Shown here in pieces: positions 10,767 to 23,302 of a stretch of 64,000 nt of DNA (its first letter is position 1; every line of letters starts with the position of its first letter). The notes below the pieces were generated by a model. That model saw only the letters and a list, made by a program, of their open reading frames with translations, had not been told where the DNA came from and did not search any database. Made by a program: the position numbers and the translations under genes. Source of the stretch: Branchiostoma floridae (lineage: Eukaryota > Chordata > Leptocardii > Amphioxiformes > Branchiostomatidae); NCBI RefSeq assembly GCF_000003815.2, contig NC_049982.1:27004269-27068268 (forward strand), given 5' to 3'.

Positions 10767-13617
10767 CTTGTTTACACCAAGGTGTCCCTTTTTACCAGGC
10801 ATATTGAAGCCTAGTCAGATTAGAATTTATGAGCATGATTGCTCAAGCTCAGATTCAAATGGCCTATTAATCTTTTGTGACCGCTTTTCAGGGTGATTTT
10901 GTGCAGAGGTGACTCAAAGTTGAAGCCTTTAGTGCATCCTCAAGATTGTTTAATTCAAGTTGACTTTGAGAGTGATTCAAATAAAGCTTAATTGTTTAAA
11001 TGTTTTAAAACATTGTTGATGGAAACCCAAAATTTGTACATGGCCCTCCCTCAAGCCAAAAAATTTTCTCCTTGGACCAAGGAGGGACACAGTGGCCACT
11101 AGTTTTATGGCATGAACGTTTCTTTTTGATGTGCACAGCTCTCCTTCCTTTGCCAGTATACTGCAGACTCGGGAAGAACAACTTATAAACTGCAAGGTTC
11201 CTTTCATTGAAACAAGGAGGTTTTATCAATGATTTATCAATGATTAAACCTCCTTGATTCAAGACAAATACATCCAAAGTCAGCGATTTTTTTTATTTTA
11301 TTACAACCCTACTGTTGATAAAAATCAGTCTTTTTAAAAGAATTTTCACATTTAAAAGAAACGGACCTTCAAGCGCGTGGTGTAGTTCGTCAGAACCCCC
11401 AACCCCCTACTCTTCAAGCAAAGGTTAGGATTCGGCTGTTTTTCAATGTTTTTTTAGCCGTTTTCATCAGACTTTCTATTTTGTATTTTATCTTTATCTT
11501 TACTAGTATGGCCGTCACCCAATAAATTCAGCTAACGTAAACTACCAGCCCTCAGTCTGGTCCCAACAACCGTGGTGTTCACATCAGTGGAGGCAGGCTA
11601 ATACAGATTAGCAAGTACTCGTATTGGATCGCGGAGTTACTCTTCAGTTTTGAAATGCACATAAGCCAGTAGTCTTGAACAGGTAAGGAATTGAAGTATG
11701 GCGACACACAATTCAGTGTAGCTTTACAAGTCAGCTTACAAACAATATAAAGCATAGCTGGCCATGGTCTGCCTGGAAGTGTGTCTCAATCTGACCCAGA
11801 TACAACTTGTTGTACAGTCCTACAGAGCCCCAGTCTACACTGGCAAGTTGCAAAATATAAGTAGTTCAAACTTGACAGGGGCTGGTCCTTACTGAGAGAC
11901 AGTTCAAACAAGGCCTTCATACAACATAATGCCCTTAGGCTCTTGTGTGAAAACAAAATGTCTTNNNNNNNNNNNNNNNNNNNNNNNNNNNNNNNNNNNN
12001 NNNNNNNNNNNNNNNNNNNNNNNNNNNNNNNNNNNNNNNNNNNNNNNNNNNNNNNNNNNNNNNNNNNNNNNNNNNNNNNNNNNNNNNNNNNNNNNNNNNN
12101 NNNNNNNNNNNNNNNNNNNNNNNNNNNNNNNNNNNNNNNNNNNNNNNNNNNNNNNNNNNNNNNNNNNNNNNNNNNNNNNNNNNNNNNNNNNNNNNNNNNN
12201 NNNNNNNNNNNNNNNNNNNNNNNNNNNNNNNNNNNNNNNNNNNNNNNNNNNNNNNNNNNNNNNNNNNNNNNNNNNNNNNNNNNNNNNNNNNNNNNNNNNN
12301 NNNNNNNNNNNNNNNNNNNNNNNNNNNNNNNNNNNNNNNCTCAAAGTTGAAGCCTTTAGTGCATCCTCAAGATTGTTAATTCAAAGTTGATTTTTGAGAG
12401 TGATTCAAATAAAGCTTAATTGTTTAAATGTTTTAAAACATTGTTGAAGGAAACCCAAAATTTGTACATGGCCCTCCCTCAAGCCAAAAAATTTTCTCCT
12501 TGGACCAAGGAGGGACACAGTGGCCACTAGTTTTATGGCATGAACGTTTCTTTTTGATGTGCACAGCTCTCCTTCCTTTGCCAGTATACTGCAGACTCGG
12601 GAAGAACAACTTATAAACTGCAAGGTTCCTTTCATTGAAACAAGGAGGTTTTATCAATGATTTCTCAATGATTAAACCTCCTTGATTCAAATACATCCAA
12701 AGTCAGCGATTTTTTTAATTTTATTACAACCCTACTGTTGATAAAAATCAGTCTTTTAAAAAGAATTTTCACATTTAAAAGAAACGGACCTTCAAGCGCG
12801 TGGTGTAGTTCGTCAGAACCCCCAACCCCCTACTCTTCAAGCAAAGGTTAGGATTCGGCTGTTTTTCAATGTTTTTTTAGCCGTTTTCATCAGACTTTCT
12901 ATTTTGTATTTTATCTTTATCTTTACTAGTATGGCCGTCACCCAATAAATTCAGCTAACGTAAACTACCAGCCCTCAGTCTGGTCCCAACAACCGTGGTG
13001 TTCACATCAGTGGAGGCAGGCTAATACAGATTAGCAAGTACTCGTATTGGATCGCGGAGTTACTCTTCAGTTTTGAAATGCACATAAGCCAGTAGTCTTG
13101 AACAGGTAAGGAATTGAAGTATGGCGACACACAATTCAGTGTAGCTTTACAAGTCAGCTTACAAACAATATAAAGCATAGCTGGCCATGGTCTGCCTGGA
13201 AGTGTGTCTCAATCTGACCCAGATACAACTTGTTGTACAGTCCTACAGAGCCCCAGTCTACACTGGCAAGTTGCAAAATATAAGTAGTTCAAACTTGACA
13301 GGGGCTGGTCCTTACTGAGAGACAGTTCAAACAAGGCCTTCATACAACATAATGCCCTTAGGCTCTTGTGTGAAAACAAAATGTCTTCTTGTTGTCTGCT
13401 GTAATACCAATCCTTTGTTCTTGGTACCCAGGCGGGTAGAGATCTCCCACTGGGTCAAAGCCATTTATGATGCTGGGAGTATGCGATGAGTCAATTTAGC
13501 AACTGGCATCCTGGTAGGAGATAGTCTTTTATGGTCGATTGCCCTGGGAGTAGCTGTTTGGACTCCTGAAGCCTGTAGACCCAAGGACAATTATGTCCCC
13601 ACAAGTCAGAATGCCAT

Positions 13618-13773
13618 TGTTTACTACTCTCCAAGCAGAGGTTAGGCTCCGGTTGTTTTTTTAACGTTTTTTTAGTCGTTTTTATCGGGCTTTCTATTTT
13701 TCTTATTAGATCTTGCTGTGTCAAAACGGGATCACAACAAAACAATGACAAAATAGAAAGCCCGATAAAAACG
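13618..13773. mobile_element. Palindromic MITE, truncated by an assembly gap
   Basis: Begins TACTCTCCAAGCAGAGG. The segment CGTTTTTATCGGGCTTTC is followed about 70 bp later by its inverse GAAAGCCCGATAAAAACG, immediately before the gap at 13774. This is the centre of a near-perfect palindrome, which probably caused the assembly break. Confidence 0.75.
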
Positions 13774-14156
13774 NNNNNNNNNNNNNNNNNNNNNNNNNNN
13801 NNNNNNNNNNNNNNNNNNNNNNNNNNNNNNNNNNNNNNNNNNNNNNNNNNNNNNNNNNNNNNNNNNNNNNNNNNNNNNNNNNNNNNNNNNNNNNNNNNNN
13901 NNNNNNNNNNNNNNNNNNNNNNNNNNNNNNNNNNNNNNNNNNNNNNNNNNNNNNNNNNNNNNNNNNNNNNNNNNNNNNNNNNNNNNNNNNNNNNNNNNNN
14001 NNNNNNNNNNNNNNNNNNNNNNNNNNNNNNNNNNNNNNNNNNNNNNNNNNNNNNNNNNNNNNNNNNNNNNNNNNNNNNNNNNNNNNNNNNNNNNNNNNNN
14101 NNNNNNNNNNNNNNNNNNNNNNNNNNNNNNNNNNNNNNNNNNNNNNNNNNNNNNNN

Positions 14157-15880
14157 AATATGTGACAATGTGTGATTTTTTTTCGTGACTTTTTAAATGA
14201 ATGACATTTAATTGTTGGGCTTTTGCGTACTTTTTTCAAAGACTAAAAAGTAAATCTATCCTTTTGCTGCAAGCTCAGAACCTGAAGGCTTGTGGTTTCA
14301 AGTTAACACTCCTTGTTGGTGTAGAAGGTTTATATGAGATCATAAACTATTTCTCACCCAGTTGCAACTCTATTTCACTTCTCTATAGTGTCTGCATTAC
14401 AAATTAGTGCATCTATTGTGGTTGCTGGATAACATCAAGGAACAAAGAGATAATCATTAAAAGATAAATGGGGAGGTAATTATCACACTTGGGTGATAAA
14501 AAGAGAAGTGGCTTCCAAAGACCAAGGGAACAATGAAGGAAAGGCCTGGCATACAACGACGAAGGTGTACAACGAAGTCATATGTTTGCAGTCGTATATT
14601 ATTTCTCTGCATGCAAAAGATATACAACAGATCATAGTTAGTAAGGTCACATACAACATAACAGATCCAGGATAGACATACTCCTGCATGCACAGTAGTA
14701 AGTCTGCAATCCTCCTAGCTTAATTCTTCACCCCTGCTTAATTCTTCACCACACACTAAGAATGTTTATTTAGGGCCAGGAGGGGCGAGATCACAGGCGG
14801 TTTTTGCCCCCCCTTAACGTTTTTGCCCCCCCCCCCCCCCCNNNNNNNNNNNNNNNNNNNNNNNNNNNNNNNNNNNNNNNNNNNNNNNNNNNNNNNNNNN
14901 NNNNNNNNNNNNNNNNNNNNNNNNNNNNNNNNNNNNNNNNNNNNNNNNNNNNNNNNNNNNNNNNNNNNNNNNNNNNNNNNNNNNNNNNNNNNNNNNNNNN
15001 NNNNNNNNNNNNNNNNNNNNNNNNNNNNNNNNNNNNNNNNNNNNNNNNNNNNNNNNNNNNNNNNNNNNNNNNNNNNNNNNNNNNNNNNNNNNNNNNNNNN
15101 NNNNNNNNNNNNNNNNNNNNNNNNNNNNNNNNNNNNNNNNNNNNNNNNNNNNNNNNNNNNNNNNNNNNNNNNNNNNNNNNNNNNNNNNNNNNNNNNNNNN
15201 NNNNNNNNNNNNNNNNNNNNNNNNNNNNNNNNNNNNNNNNNNNNTCGATATTATACATCTATGAAACGGAACACGTCAGTTATATGTTTTCAATTTGTCA
15301 CAGTATTTTCTCTCTTGTGCAGGAAACATTTCCAAAGCACTAACAAAAACACAAGTGAATAATAGTTTCTCATTATAAACACTATCTCTATATATATGTA
15401 TACGCGCAAATTCATATACTGTAACATTGTACCTGTTGCGAAATGCTACAAAGTACCAGTCCTAAGAAACACGGGTAAACGCAGCAGTTCCCAAATACTA
15501 GAAAAACAGTCATAATGGAGGTGCATATAACAAAATGTGCGATATTCTAATGAATACCTTATCTTCATAACTAATAAAGACATTTCATACTTCTTTTGTG
15601 GTCATTGTAGAGGCTTCATATTGGAGATATATTGGTTGCTTGAGGACAGGGGAATACAATCTTATGTCGAGACTCACTTAGTATAATATTGCAATAATGG
15701 GAATACAAGGGACCCAACTCTCCTTGTCCGAAAAAAACTTCAACTGTCTTAAATATCAACATGTAATGACGTTGATATTAATACTATGGATGGAGTTAGG
15801 TATCAGACTCGTGTACTTATATCATTCTGAAACTGCATTTTGTGATTTATACCAATCAACTTCTAAAATGTTAGGTAAAC
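14157..15880. other. No recognised feature
   Basis: AT-rich sequence broken by a 403 bp gap at 14842-15244, whose left edge is a run of 16 C, a likely cause of the break. No exon, RNA gene or bounded repeat could be supported. Confidence 0.3.
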
Positions 15881-15885
15881 CCGTT

Positions 15886-16032
15886 TTTTTTGGGGGGGGG
15901 AGGGGGCGAAATCGCTAAAGGGGGGGCGAGATAGGGGGGTGAGAGCAGTAGCTGGGGAGGGCGAGATCGCTAGTGATTTCGCCCCAGGGAGGGCGAGATC
16001 ATGGGGCGTGGGGGCGGGGGCGAGATCGCTGT
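15886..16032. repeat. G-rich degenerate repeat (GGGGGCGAGATCGCT)
   Basis: Recurring units close to GGGGCGAGATCGCTA and its variants; a single related unit lies at 14771-14790. Runs of 5-9 G on one strand could form G-quadruplexes (inference). Confidence 0.65.
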
Positions 16033-16680
16033 GACACCAGTTCATATGAGGAAGATTTCTGGTCCTATGGCAATGACAGTCTGTCCTGTTCACACGCGGA
16101 CCCGGGACTCCATCAACTAGCTGTTATTTCCTCATATGCCTCCTTCTTTCTCACTGCTTCCATTTTACTTATGTTAGTATCTGATCAGAGTATCATTCCA
16201 TATCAGCAGTAAACTTGACCAGCGACAAAACTCAAATGTACGATCAGGTTGTGGAAGCTCGCAGAATGATGGAGGCATTCAGGCTGATCGCTGAAGGTGT
16301 GTAGCAGGAAGGCTACAACAGGACCAGCAGCTGGTACAGAAAAATATCTCCAAGTCACCAGGGTTCACAACAATGCCACTGACACGCAGCAGCGACTTGC
16401 AGTTGGTTTGTGTAAAAAAAAACTGTCCTAAGCAACTTTCCTACGACAATCATCATAATACAAAGTGCTTTGAGAAAATCATGCCTCAGACTCAACCTCT
16501 GACTGTTTAATGCTGTAACATTTAAGGCTGTGCATTAAGCAGACAATACAAGTGGTTTTGAGCAGGTCAGAACATCATGACCAGCATTTAGCTTCAAAGT
16601 GGTGCAATAGACATAAAATGCCTCTCAACATTATTTCTTTCAGTCAGAAAGCAATATAAGTCTTTTTACACTTTATCCAT
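16033..16680. other. No recognised feature
   Basis: Single-copy-looking sequence with no supported exon. The frame at 15973-16212 overlaps the G-rich repeat and shows no family signature. Confidence 0.3.
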
Positions 16681-16683
16681 TAA

Positions 16684-17115
16684 TGCTTATCTATAATTAT
16701 GTATAATTATCTATAATTATATATAATTATCTATAATCATGTATAATTATATATAATTATGTATAATGGGTATGGGGGCTAGGCATGATTATGAATAATT
16801 GTTATAAATGGTGCATATAACTATGAATAATAATCACAAGATTTATATATTTTATGTATAATGGTCATCAGCATTATATATAATCATGTATAATGGTGAA
16901 ATGGGTTATATATAATTATGTATAATGGTGAAATGGTTATATATAATGGTGAAATGGGTTATATATAATTATATATAATGGTGAAATAGGTTATATATAA
17001 TTATTTATAATGGTGAAATGGGTTATATATAATTATATATAATGGTGAAATAGGTTATATATAATTATGTATAATGCCCCAAAATTGTATATAATTATAT
17101 ATAATTATAGTATAA
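16684..17115. repeat. AT-rich degenerate tandem repeat
   Basis: Dominated by TATAATTATxTATAATGG units. From about 16885 it forms roughly 35-45 bp periods of ATGGTGAAATGGGTTATATA followed by TAATTAT. This is satellite-like DNA immediately downstream of the 3' end of the ankyrin gene. Confidence 0.8.
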
Positions 17116-17280
17116 TTGGACTAGTCCCAAGGGACTCATTGACGCTTTCCGCATATTCATTACACTTTGGTATGTACTCAATAAAAATATGAAGTTGATC
17201 GGGTAAAGCATTTTGGAGTTATGGACTTGAGTCCAGAATTAGAGTGTTTTTCCATAATTAAAAAGACGCCTGTTTGATCC

Positions 17281-17286
17281 TTTATT
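17281..17286 (-). terminator. Polyadenylation signal of the ankyrin gene
   Basis: AATAAA on the minus strand about 40 nt after the TGA at 17325-17327. Confidence 0.55.
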
Positions 17287-17324
17287 TTACTTTCAAAAAT
17301 ACGTGTTTGCTGGAAAGATACATC

Positions 17325-20300
17325 TCACCAATGAAGAGATGATTTGACCATCGTCTGCACGGATTCCTCACCCTGCAGGAAACATGAACTTTTATTTTAA
17401 CTGTAACATGAATTAAAACTTTAGAATTCTACAAACGTCAATGTGATATTTCAAGCAACCCGTAAAAACAATGTGTTGACATAAGATGTACCACGTAGTA
17501 AAAAGTTTTATCACGAGCTACGACTGTGTTACTAATAGGTATGTTTTGGGCTTACTTTGAACAACTGGAAAACCTTCAGCACGTCCTCTTGTACTGCAAG
17601 CTCCTCTGCTGTCTTCTTCTTCTGTAGCTAAAGTCAATACACCTCATCAAGCTACTGTTGACACTTAGCGTCATCGTTGCATAATAATTGGTTTTTGTTT
17701 TTAATGCTCAACTTTGCAAGAGGGTGAGATGATAATGCTTGTAAATTGCCTTTTGGTTTATTTAAACCTAGGTCTAATATTAGAGTAGAACTACAAAATC
17801 CAAATCAGATAAAAAGCAGAAGTTAGAAGTCTATATAGTGATTTCCCTTTCTCCACTGATATTTGATAAAGTCACTTACCCTGGAGCCCCTAATGAAGGT
17901 GTTGGCTCCAGCCTTCAGCAGTGCTCTGACACACTAGGGGTGTCCATTTTCTGCCGCCTTGTGAAGGGGGGTCTGATTCTGTAGGTACAGCAAAATGGTT
18001 CACAGTACAATGGTCAATTACATTTAAAGTTTACCAAAAGATTACATCCGTTAAAAACATGGTCAGTAATAATGTTAACCGGTTTTCTAGGAAAGAAATC
18101 CCAAAGCATTGGTTTAGCAAATTGCTAGAGAAGAAAATATTCTAAAGGTAAACTGTATTTACATGCAGAGATTCTTTTATATATGCAGATATTTGGATTT
18201 ATGTCATACCTGTGACGCGAAAACGTTCGATACCGGTGTTCCGGACCGGGCCATAACTTCCGTATCGCACAGGTTCGAAAGGCGTATCACACAGGCTTTC
18301 TTCGAGTAAATCAACCGTTTCTAGCAGGCCGAGTACGGCACGGTTGGCAGTTCGAATACCTGATTCGGACGTTGGAACATTGCTTATGCAACACTTTTTG
18401 TTCGAGGGCACCAAATTTGTTCAACTTCTGGCGCATTTCGCATGAAAACATGGGTTTTCTCAGGTGGTTCGGCCATCGGGTGATCCGACTAGCGGTCGGG
18501 CTGGTACCTCGGGTGATACGAAATACACCGTGTTTTATTCTATATGTACATTAGTATTCTGTATGTATATTACTAAGTTCTAATGCACATGCACAGTAAC
18601 CTTTGTATAGATAGAAACATGCCTGGCTACCAAGGACCGTTACAGTTAAACTCATGCCAATACAGACATGTCACTTGTCTTGATGTAACATTTAGTTATG
18701 AGTTAGTCATGTGCAGTTCCTGTGTCTTTAGTTCGTTATCTGGTAGCCAGGACAACAGACAGACGCCTTATTGTCATTATTATCATTTTCTACGCTAACA
18801 CACTAAAGCTCAGGACAGGGGTAGTTAGACAGAATCAGCAAACTTACCGTGGAGCTTCTTGAGTCAACTGCCGCTCCAGCTGTGAGTAAAGCTTGTACAA
18901 TTGCTGTGTGGCCATTCCGTGATGCAAAGTGGAGACCAGTCCATTTCTGTACATAGACAAGTGTAGAGAAGCAACATGTAAGGCCAGACACGTACTTGTT
19001 CCGTAGCGTATTGTGTAAGGACGTAGATGATATAACCATAATAATTGCTAGCAAAATGAAATTACCTAATATAAAATAATCAAAGAAGGTAATTTCTGCG
19101 TGTCACCGATCTTGTGCCCTTGGGAAAGGCACTTTACACGACTTTCCTCACTTTACTCAGGTGAAAATAAGTACCTAGCTTCGGCTAGGGCCGTCCCTCG
19201 GATAGGACGTTAAATGAAGGTCCCTTGTATGGGAAGAGTCACACCCTATGCACGTTAAAGAACCCCCACATGTGCGATGGTGCGGTGTGCGATGGAGCAA
19301 ACCCTTCTGTCTGGAGTTGGTGATTCACTTCAAATCACCCGGATGGAGGCCTGGCGAACCTCTGTCTCGTATCAGCCACACGGTGATTTACATCATTCAC
19401 CCGGACGGCAGACCTGTTGCATCCCCGTCTCGTATTCAGCTAGACCCCGTAAGGGACGGTATAACCCCAACGGTGCTGTAATACACCGCATGACTATGAC
19501 TGACTGACTGACTGACAACAAACAGACATGTTGACTCACGTGGCCGTCTGCAGCATTGACATCGACTCCCCCGGCTAGGAGCTGCTGAACTCTGACCTCG
19601 TCACCCAGCCCGGCGGCATCTATTAGCTCCTGTGGAACAGAAACATCCGACAAACTCGTTGTATGTCCTGGCTTCTTCAAATGAGTGAAATCATGTTTCA
19701 ATGATATTGTTAGTGTCATCTATTTGTTGAGTTTTATCGAGAAACCTTTAACCCATTTGGCATGATCATAATTCTACCCGGCGTCTATTGCTTGAAGCTG
19801 CACTTCCATATTTGATGCAGTCTTGCGCTGTATTCGTTTATCTAAACTGCCAAGAAGGGTTCACCAACCTTTTCTTTCTCCATTGTTCTCCGTAGTTCTG
19901 CTGTTTCCAAACACACCGGGGCCTCCTGATGGTGCCGCAAATCCATTAGGCGAGATTTAGTATATTCCTTCTCTGTAAAAGATCATGGAAAGTGAGGATA
20001 ATGTTTTCCATCTAGATTAATAGAACTGCACTCTGGCTTCAACCCTGCTCGCGTTTTTAGCCACTAGCTCAGCCAATGATAATTGTGATGTTTATAGAGA
20101 AACTCACTTTGTACTTCGTTCATGATAAACAATAATATGCATAATGGTACATTTACACTATACATTTTAGACGCTTCTTACACCTCCTGAAATTGAATTA
20201 AACATTGTAACATTGACGAAGTATCATAAATCAAGCAATAAGCACTGACAGATGTTGCCAGGCAGGTTTTAAAATGCACGTGTTTAAAGTTACCCCATTG

Positions 20301-20510
20301 TGCATAAAGTCGACATCTGTTGTAGTCGGGATGTATGGAGAGCGTCCCTATCCCCTTGGTGCATTATACAATAATATATGAGATGACCGCAATGCTACCT
20401 TACTTCCTGAAATTGAATTTTTCATCGTAACATTCATGCATAGATAAAGTATCATAAATCATGTAGTAAGAGTTGGCAGGTGTTCAGACGCCTCTCGCCT
20501 GGCATAAGTC

Positions 20511-20561
<51 letters not shown>

Positions 20562-21377
20562 TTTAGTATTTTAGTTACAAGGTCAGATGGTCACAGGTGC
20601 TTTGTTAGGTACCGTAACAAGGTAAACAGAATTGTATTCGCTCTTTATCTCGCTGGGAGTGAAATTAACCTCATACAAGAGATACCGAGCATCCTTAAAG
20701 CTGTACAGGTGACCCCATAGCACAGCTATCGGTACAAAATACACGAAAACTTTTTAAAACGCAGCGCCATTTTGGTCCACGGTCAGACTGTCACCGGTGC
20801 TTTGTTAGGTGCAGGTACAATCTAAACAACACTGTCTGCTCTTTCCTTTCGCGTTCACAGTGAAATGAACAAGATAAAAGAGATACGGGGTATCCTTAAA
20901 GCAACACAGGTGTTTCTTAGGTATATATCTTCTCTGTTGTTTAGTAAGTTTACTTGAACGTCAGTGGAGTAAGAAGGTAGCCATGAAACAGCAGGCGTCA
21001 CGCATTGACTCCTTCGTGTACGTGTACGCACAGGAGGGAGTTGGCAGCAAACAATGCACTGAGATTTAGTTTCAAATACAGTGTGAGAGACAAACTGGCT
21101 CTATGTTTATCGTTTTGTACTGGATAACACCAGTAGTAGGTTATGGAAAGTAGGGAGTAAGGTGCTTATGTTATACTGCATAAAACACAGAAGCAGTGCC
21201 ATTGGTTTCTTTGTCATAGTTCTTGTGGTCCTTCTACAGCCTAGATATTTTTGTCGTCACTAAAGCTTAATGAGAAACCGCACAACACAACTCATCCATC
21301 CTTGGTGTAACATGAGAGCTAAACATTATAACATCGTCTGAAGTTTATACACTTACCTCAATCTGGTGCTTAGAGTC
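17325..21377 (-). CDS. Ankyrin-repeat protein, 3' exons (one exon carries a stop)
   Basis: Minus-strand exons, all phase 0: 21377-21357 (7 codons, DSKHQIE), 19970-19869 (34 codons, charged, coiled-coil-like KEYTKSRL...MEKEK), 19629-19540 (30 codons), 18946-18848 (33), 17978-17880 (33), 17627-17556 (24), 17372-17325 (15 codons plus TGA). The middle exons are ankyrin repeats: ELIDAAGLGD..QQLLAGGVDVNAADG, TGLHFASRNGHTAIVQALL, TPLHKAAENGHP. Each ends at a consensus donor; the 34-codon exon uses a weaker GTTGGT. The polyadenylation signal is at 17286-17281. In the third repeat the codon after GHP is TAG where a polar residue is expected, so this allele would lose the last repeat and tail. More 5' exons are expected; 22954-22832 (ending EHIR before GTAAGT) is a candidate. 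The partner and exact family are unknown; ankyrin repeats usually bind proteins. Confidence 0.75.
18195..18550. repeat. Dispersed palindromic repeat (family P) in an ankyrin-gene intron
   Basis: Starts at the GTCATACCTGTGACGCGAAA end, carries GGTGTTCCGGACCGG, the CGAATACCTGATTCGG block and the GGTGATACGAAATACACCG end. Best preserved relative to 34405-34840, of which it is roughly the reverse complement. Confidence 0.75.
19090..19516 (+). mobile_element. SINE with a Deu-like central domain and (GACT)n tail
   Basis: Contains the phrase TTGTGCCCTTGGGAAAGGCA followed by AGTACCTAGC and TCGGATAGGACGTTAAATG, which resembles the conserved central domain of Deu-type SINEs (from memory of the family, not computed). 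It ends in a GACTGACTGACTGACTGAC tail at 19497-19516. No clear tRNA- or 5S-type head is visible, so it is 5' truncated. Lies in an ankyrin-gene intron. Confidence 0.6.
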
Positions 21378-22115
21378 CTGGAGGGAAGGCAATAAAGTAT
21401 ATCACTGTATGAAACTCTTCAAAAGTGCAGTGTGTGGCCTGTTTGTTACAATTCATCAAACAAGAACTTGCGTGCAGGTACTACGACGAGGTAAACAACG
21501 CTACATGTATGTTTGCTCTACAAATGTCCGTCAGTGCCTCAAGAGTACCCCTTACATGTATACAGTACCCTTAGGGGACAATTCGTGTTCCAGACTGAAA
21601 TTTAGATGCTGTGTGGTATAAGGCTCCTGGGTACTGCAGTAGAACTTGCACCTTTTATATGTGCTCTGGACAGAATCGTGATATTTAATGATATATAGCT
21701 ATTGGACTCGGTAAAAAGTTGTATAGGTTCGGGTTAAGTTTAGATTTATATTAGGGCTGACAGGTGCGTTGCCACGAGAGCCGACAGGTGTAACAATACA
21801 GGTGTTGCCCGTATGAAGCCGTACGGATATCTGGTGTCACTTGAGGTCAAAAACATCTGCCCTACTGACGTCGTCAAGGACGTGTGACAACAAGTCTACA
21901 GTTAGTCTCGCCCTGCGTCAGTAAACACACAGACGACGCCCCCCTCCTCAAACATACACCACTAAATACACAGAAGCGCTAAACGTTGACGTTGGATACA
22001 TGAACATATAGGGTAAACAGCACTGTGTCTGCTCTTTTAACATGTTTTCACAGTAAAATGAACCGAAGAAAAGAGCTACAGAATATCATTGAAGATGTAC
22101 AGGTGTACCCTAGAT
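20166..22115. repeat. Diverged local duplications within the ankyrin intron region
   Basis: Three related blocks, 20583-20735, 20785-20915 and 22008-22115, share GGTCAxAxxGTCAC (first two), CTGCTCTTT-like and AAAGAGATAC-like motifs and an ACAGGTG end. Another pair, 20166-20260 and 20400-20490, shares CCTGAAATTGAATT and AAGTATCATAAATCA. They look like old tandem duplications, not a named element. Confidence 0.5.
20513..20561. repeat. (CA)n microsatellite
   Basis: About 24 uninterrupted CA units. Confidence 0.98.
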
Positions 22116-22831
22116 GGATGTCATCCCCGTCATTCCTCAACTTACCTGACATAACGTCAAGGAGAGTAAAAAAAAAGAAGGCATGAACTTTCATGGGACA
22201 CACATCTGTGTATAATACAACATAAGAGTAAAACTTGCTAATGTAATAGTCCTGGGAAAACACCTATGGGGCGTTTATTAAGGGTGCGGAGGGATGTTGA
22301 TCTGTCTCCAAGACAGGGACCTCATGTCTATAATGCGCGACAGGGTCATCTGAAGGTACTTCATAGTGTCACCAGATGGAGGACTGAACTGAACTGAGGG
22401 AGGTTCTTATCTTACATTGCATGAATAAGACGAGCATTGCCATTGGTTTCACCTCTATAACCTGCGTGGTCCTTTGTTTCAGATACGGGGCCCGTGGGTC
22501 TAGCGGGGCACAGACATACACGCGCACAGAAAATATCTCACTTTGACTTCAAATTTCCTTAAACACACTGACGTTGGACCCAAGGCTAGGTCTGTCAGTA
22601 CTTCATGAGTACGTCCTTGCACAATCTTTCGGGGAGAATCCCAGTTCAACACGCAAATTCGGATGCTGCGTGGTACAAAAATACGTTTCAACCTTAAGAA
22701 GCTGCTTGTAGGAACTTTTGTCCCAGACTCTGACTTAAGGTGGTCATTTTTCTCTAAAATTAAGAAGGAATCTTACATGAACCCTTAAATGGCTGTATGT
22801 ATATCAGCCTCAGAAGACTTCTCTGACTTAC

Positions 22832-22954
22832 CCTAATGTGTTCGTTGGAAGATTGCGAGGTTGTGACAGTCCGTAGGAACTTTTCTAACGGAGTCTGACT
22901 TCCGGGTAGGTCACCAGACGGCGACTCCCGGTAGCCTTTGTTATACTAATCATG
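22832..22954 (-). CDS. Possible upstream exon of the ankyrin gene
   Basis: An open minus-strand stretch that includes SPSGDLPGSQTPLEKFLR and ends EHIR exactly at AGG|GTAAGTC, in phase 0 and so compatible with the 7-codon exon at 21377. No start codon or clear acceptor is visible. Its membership rests only on strand, phase and a strong donor. Confidence 0.3.
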
Positions 22955-23302
22955 AGACAGGTGTGCTGGACCAGCAGTATCCAAAGCGGCGCCAGGCGGC
23001 GCTTCATGCGTACAGGCTACGATGCTACAACGTGCGTTGAAATAAAGCCCAAAATCACTCCGTACACGTTCTCAGGGCTGCTATTTGTGTATAACGAACC
23101 GAAAACAGTACAGTGTGCGGTTTGGAATCTGGGTCGGGCTCTCATATGAGCTAGTGCGTCGNNNNNNNNNNNNNNNNNNNNNNNNNNNNNNNNNNNNNNN
23201 NNNNNNNNNNNNNNNNNNNNNNNNNNNNNNNNNNNNNNNNNNNNNNNNNNNNNNNNNNNNNACTTTTTGGTATTGTAGAAACCTTTCACCAGGGGAAGGG
23301 AG

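Larger units (their letters stand above)
9594..13770. repeat. ~1.4 kb tandem triplication
   Basis: The block beginning CAATAAATTCAGCTAA recurs at 9600, 11519 and 12944. Unit 1 (9594-11512) contains a MITE that units 2 and 3 lack. Unit 2 (11513-12938) has an N gap inside. Unit 3 is cut short near 13770 by another gap. Units 1 and 2 differ by small indels, for example 12 bp near 11610. No gene is visible in the unit. Frames of 76 and 90 codons on the minus strand (10977-11277) repeat in unit 2 but look like chance. Confidence 0.85.

Noticed and set aside
11904-15362. Long frames made mostly of X
   Set aside because: They run through N gaps and carry no sequence information.
18199-18414. 71-codon minus-strand frame in the ankyrin intron
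   Set aside because: Lies wholly inside the family P repeat; equivalent frames in other copies are broken.
22952-23149. 65-codon frame as the missing SUPV3L1 first exon
   Set aside because: No resemblance to the expected KxVLDKFYKR-type region, no donor at its end, and it closes with a stop before the gap.
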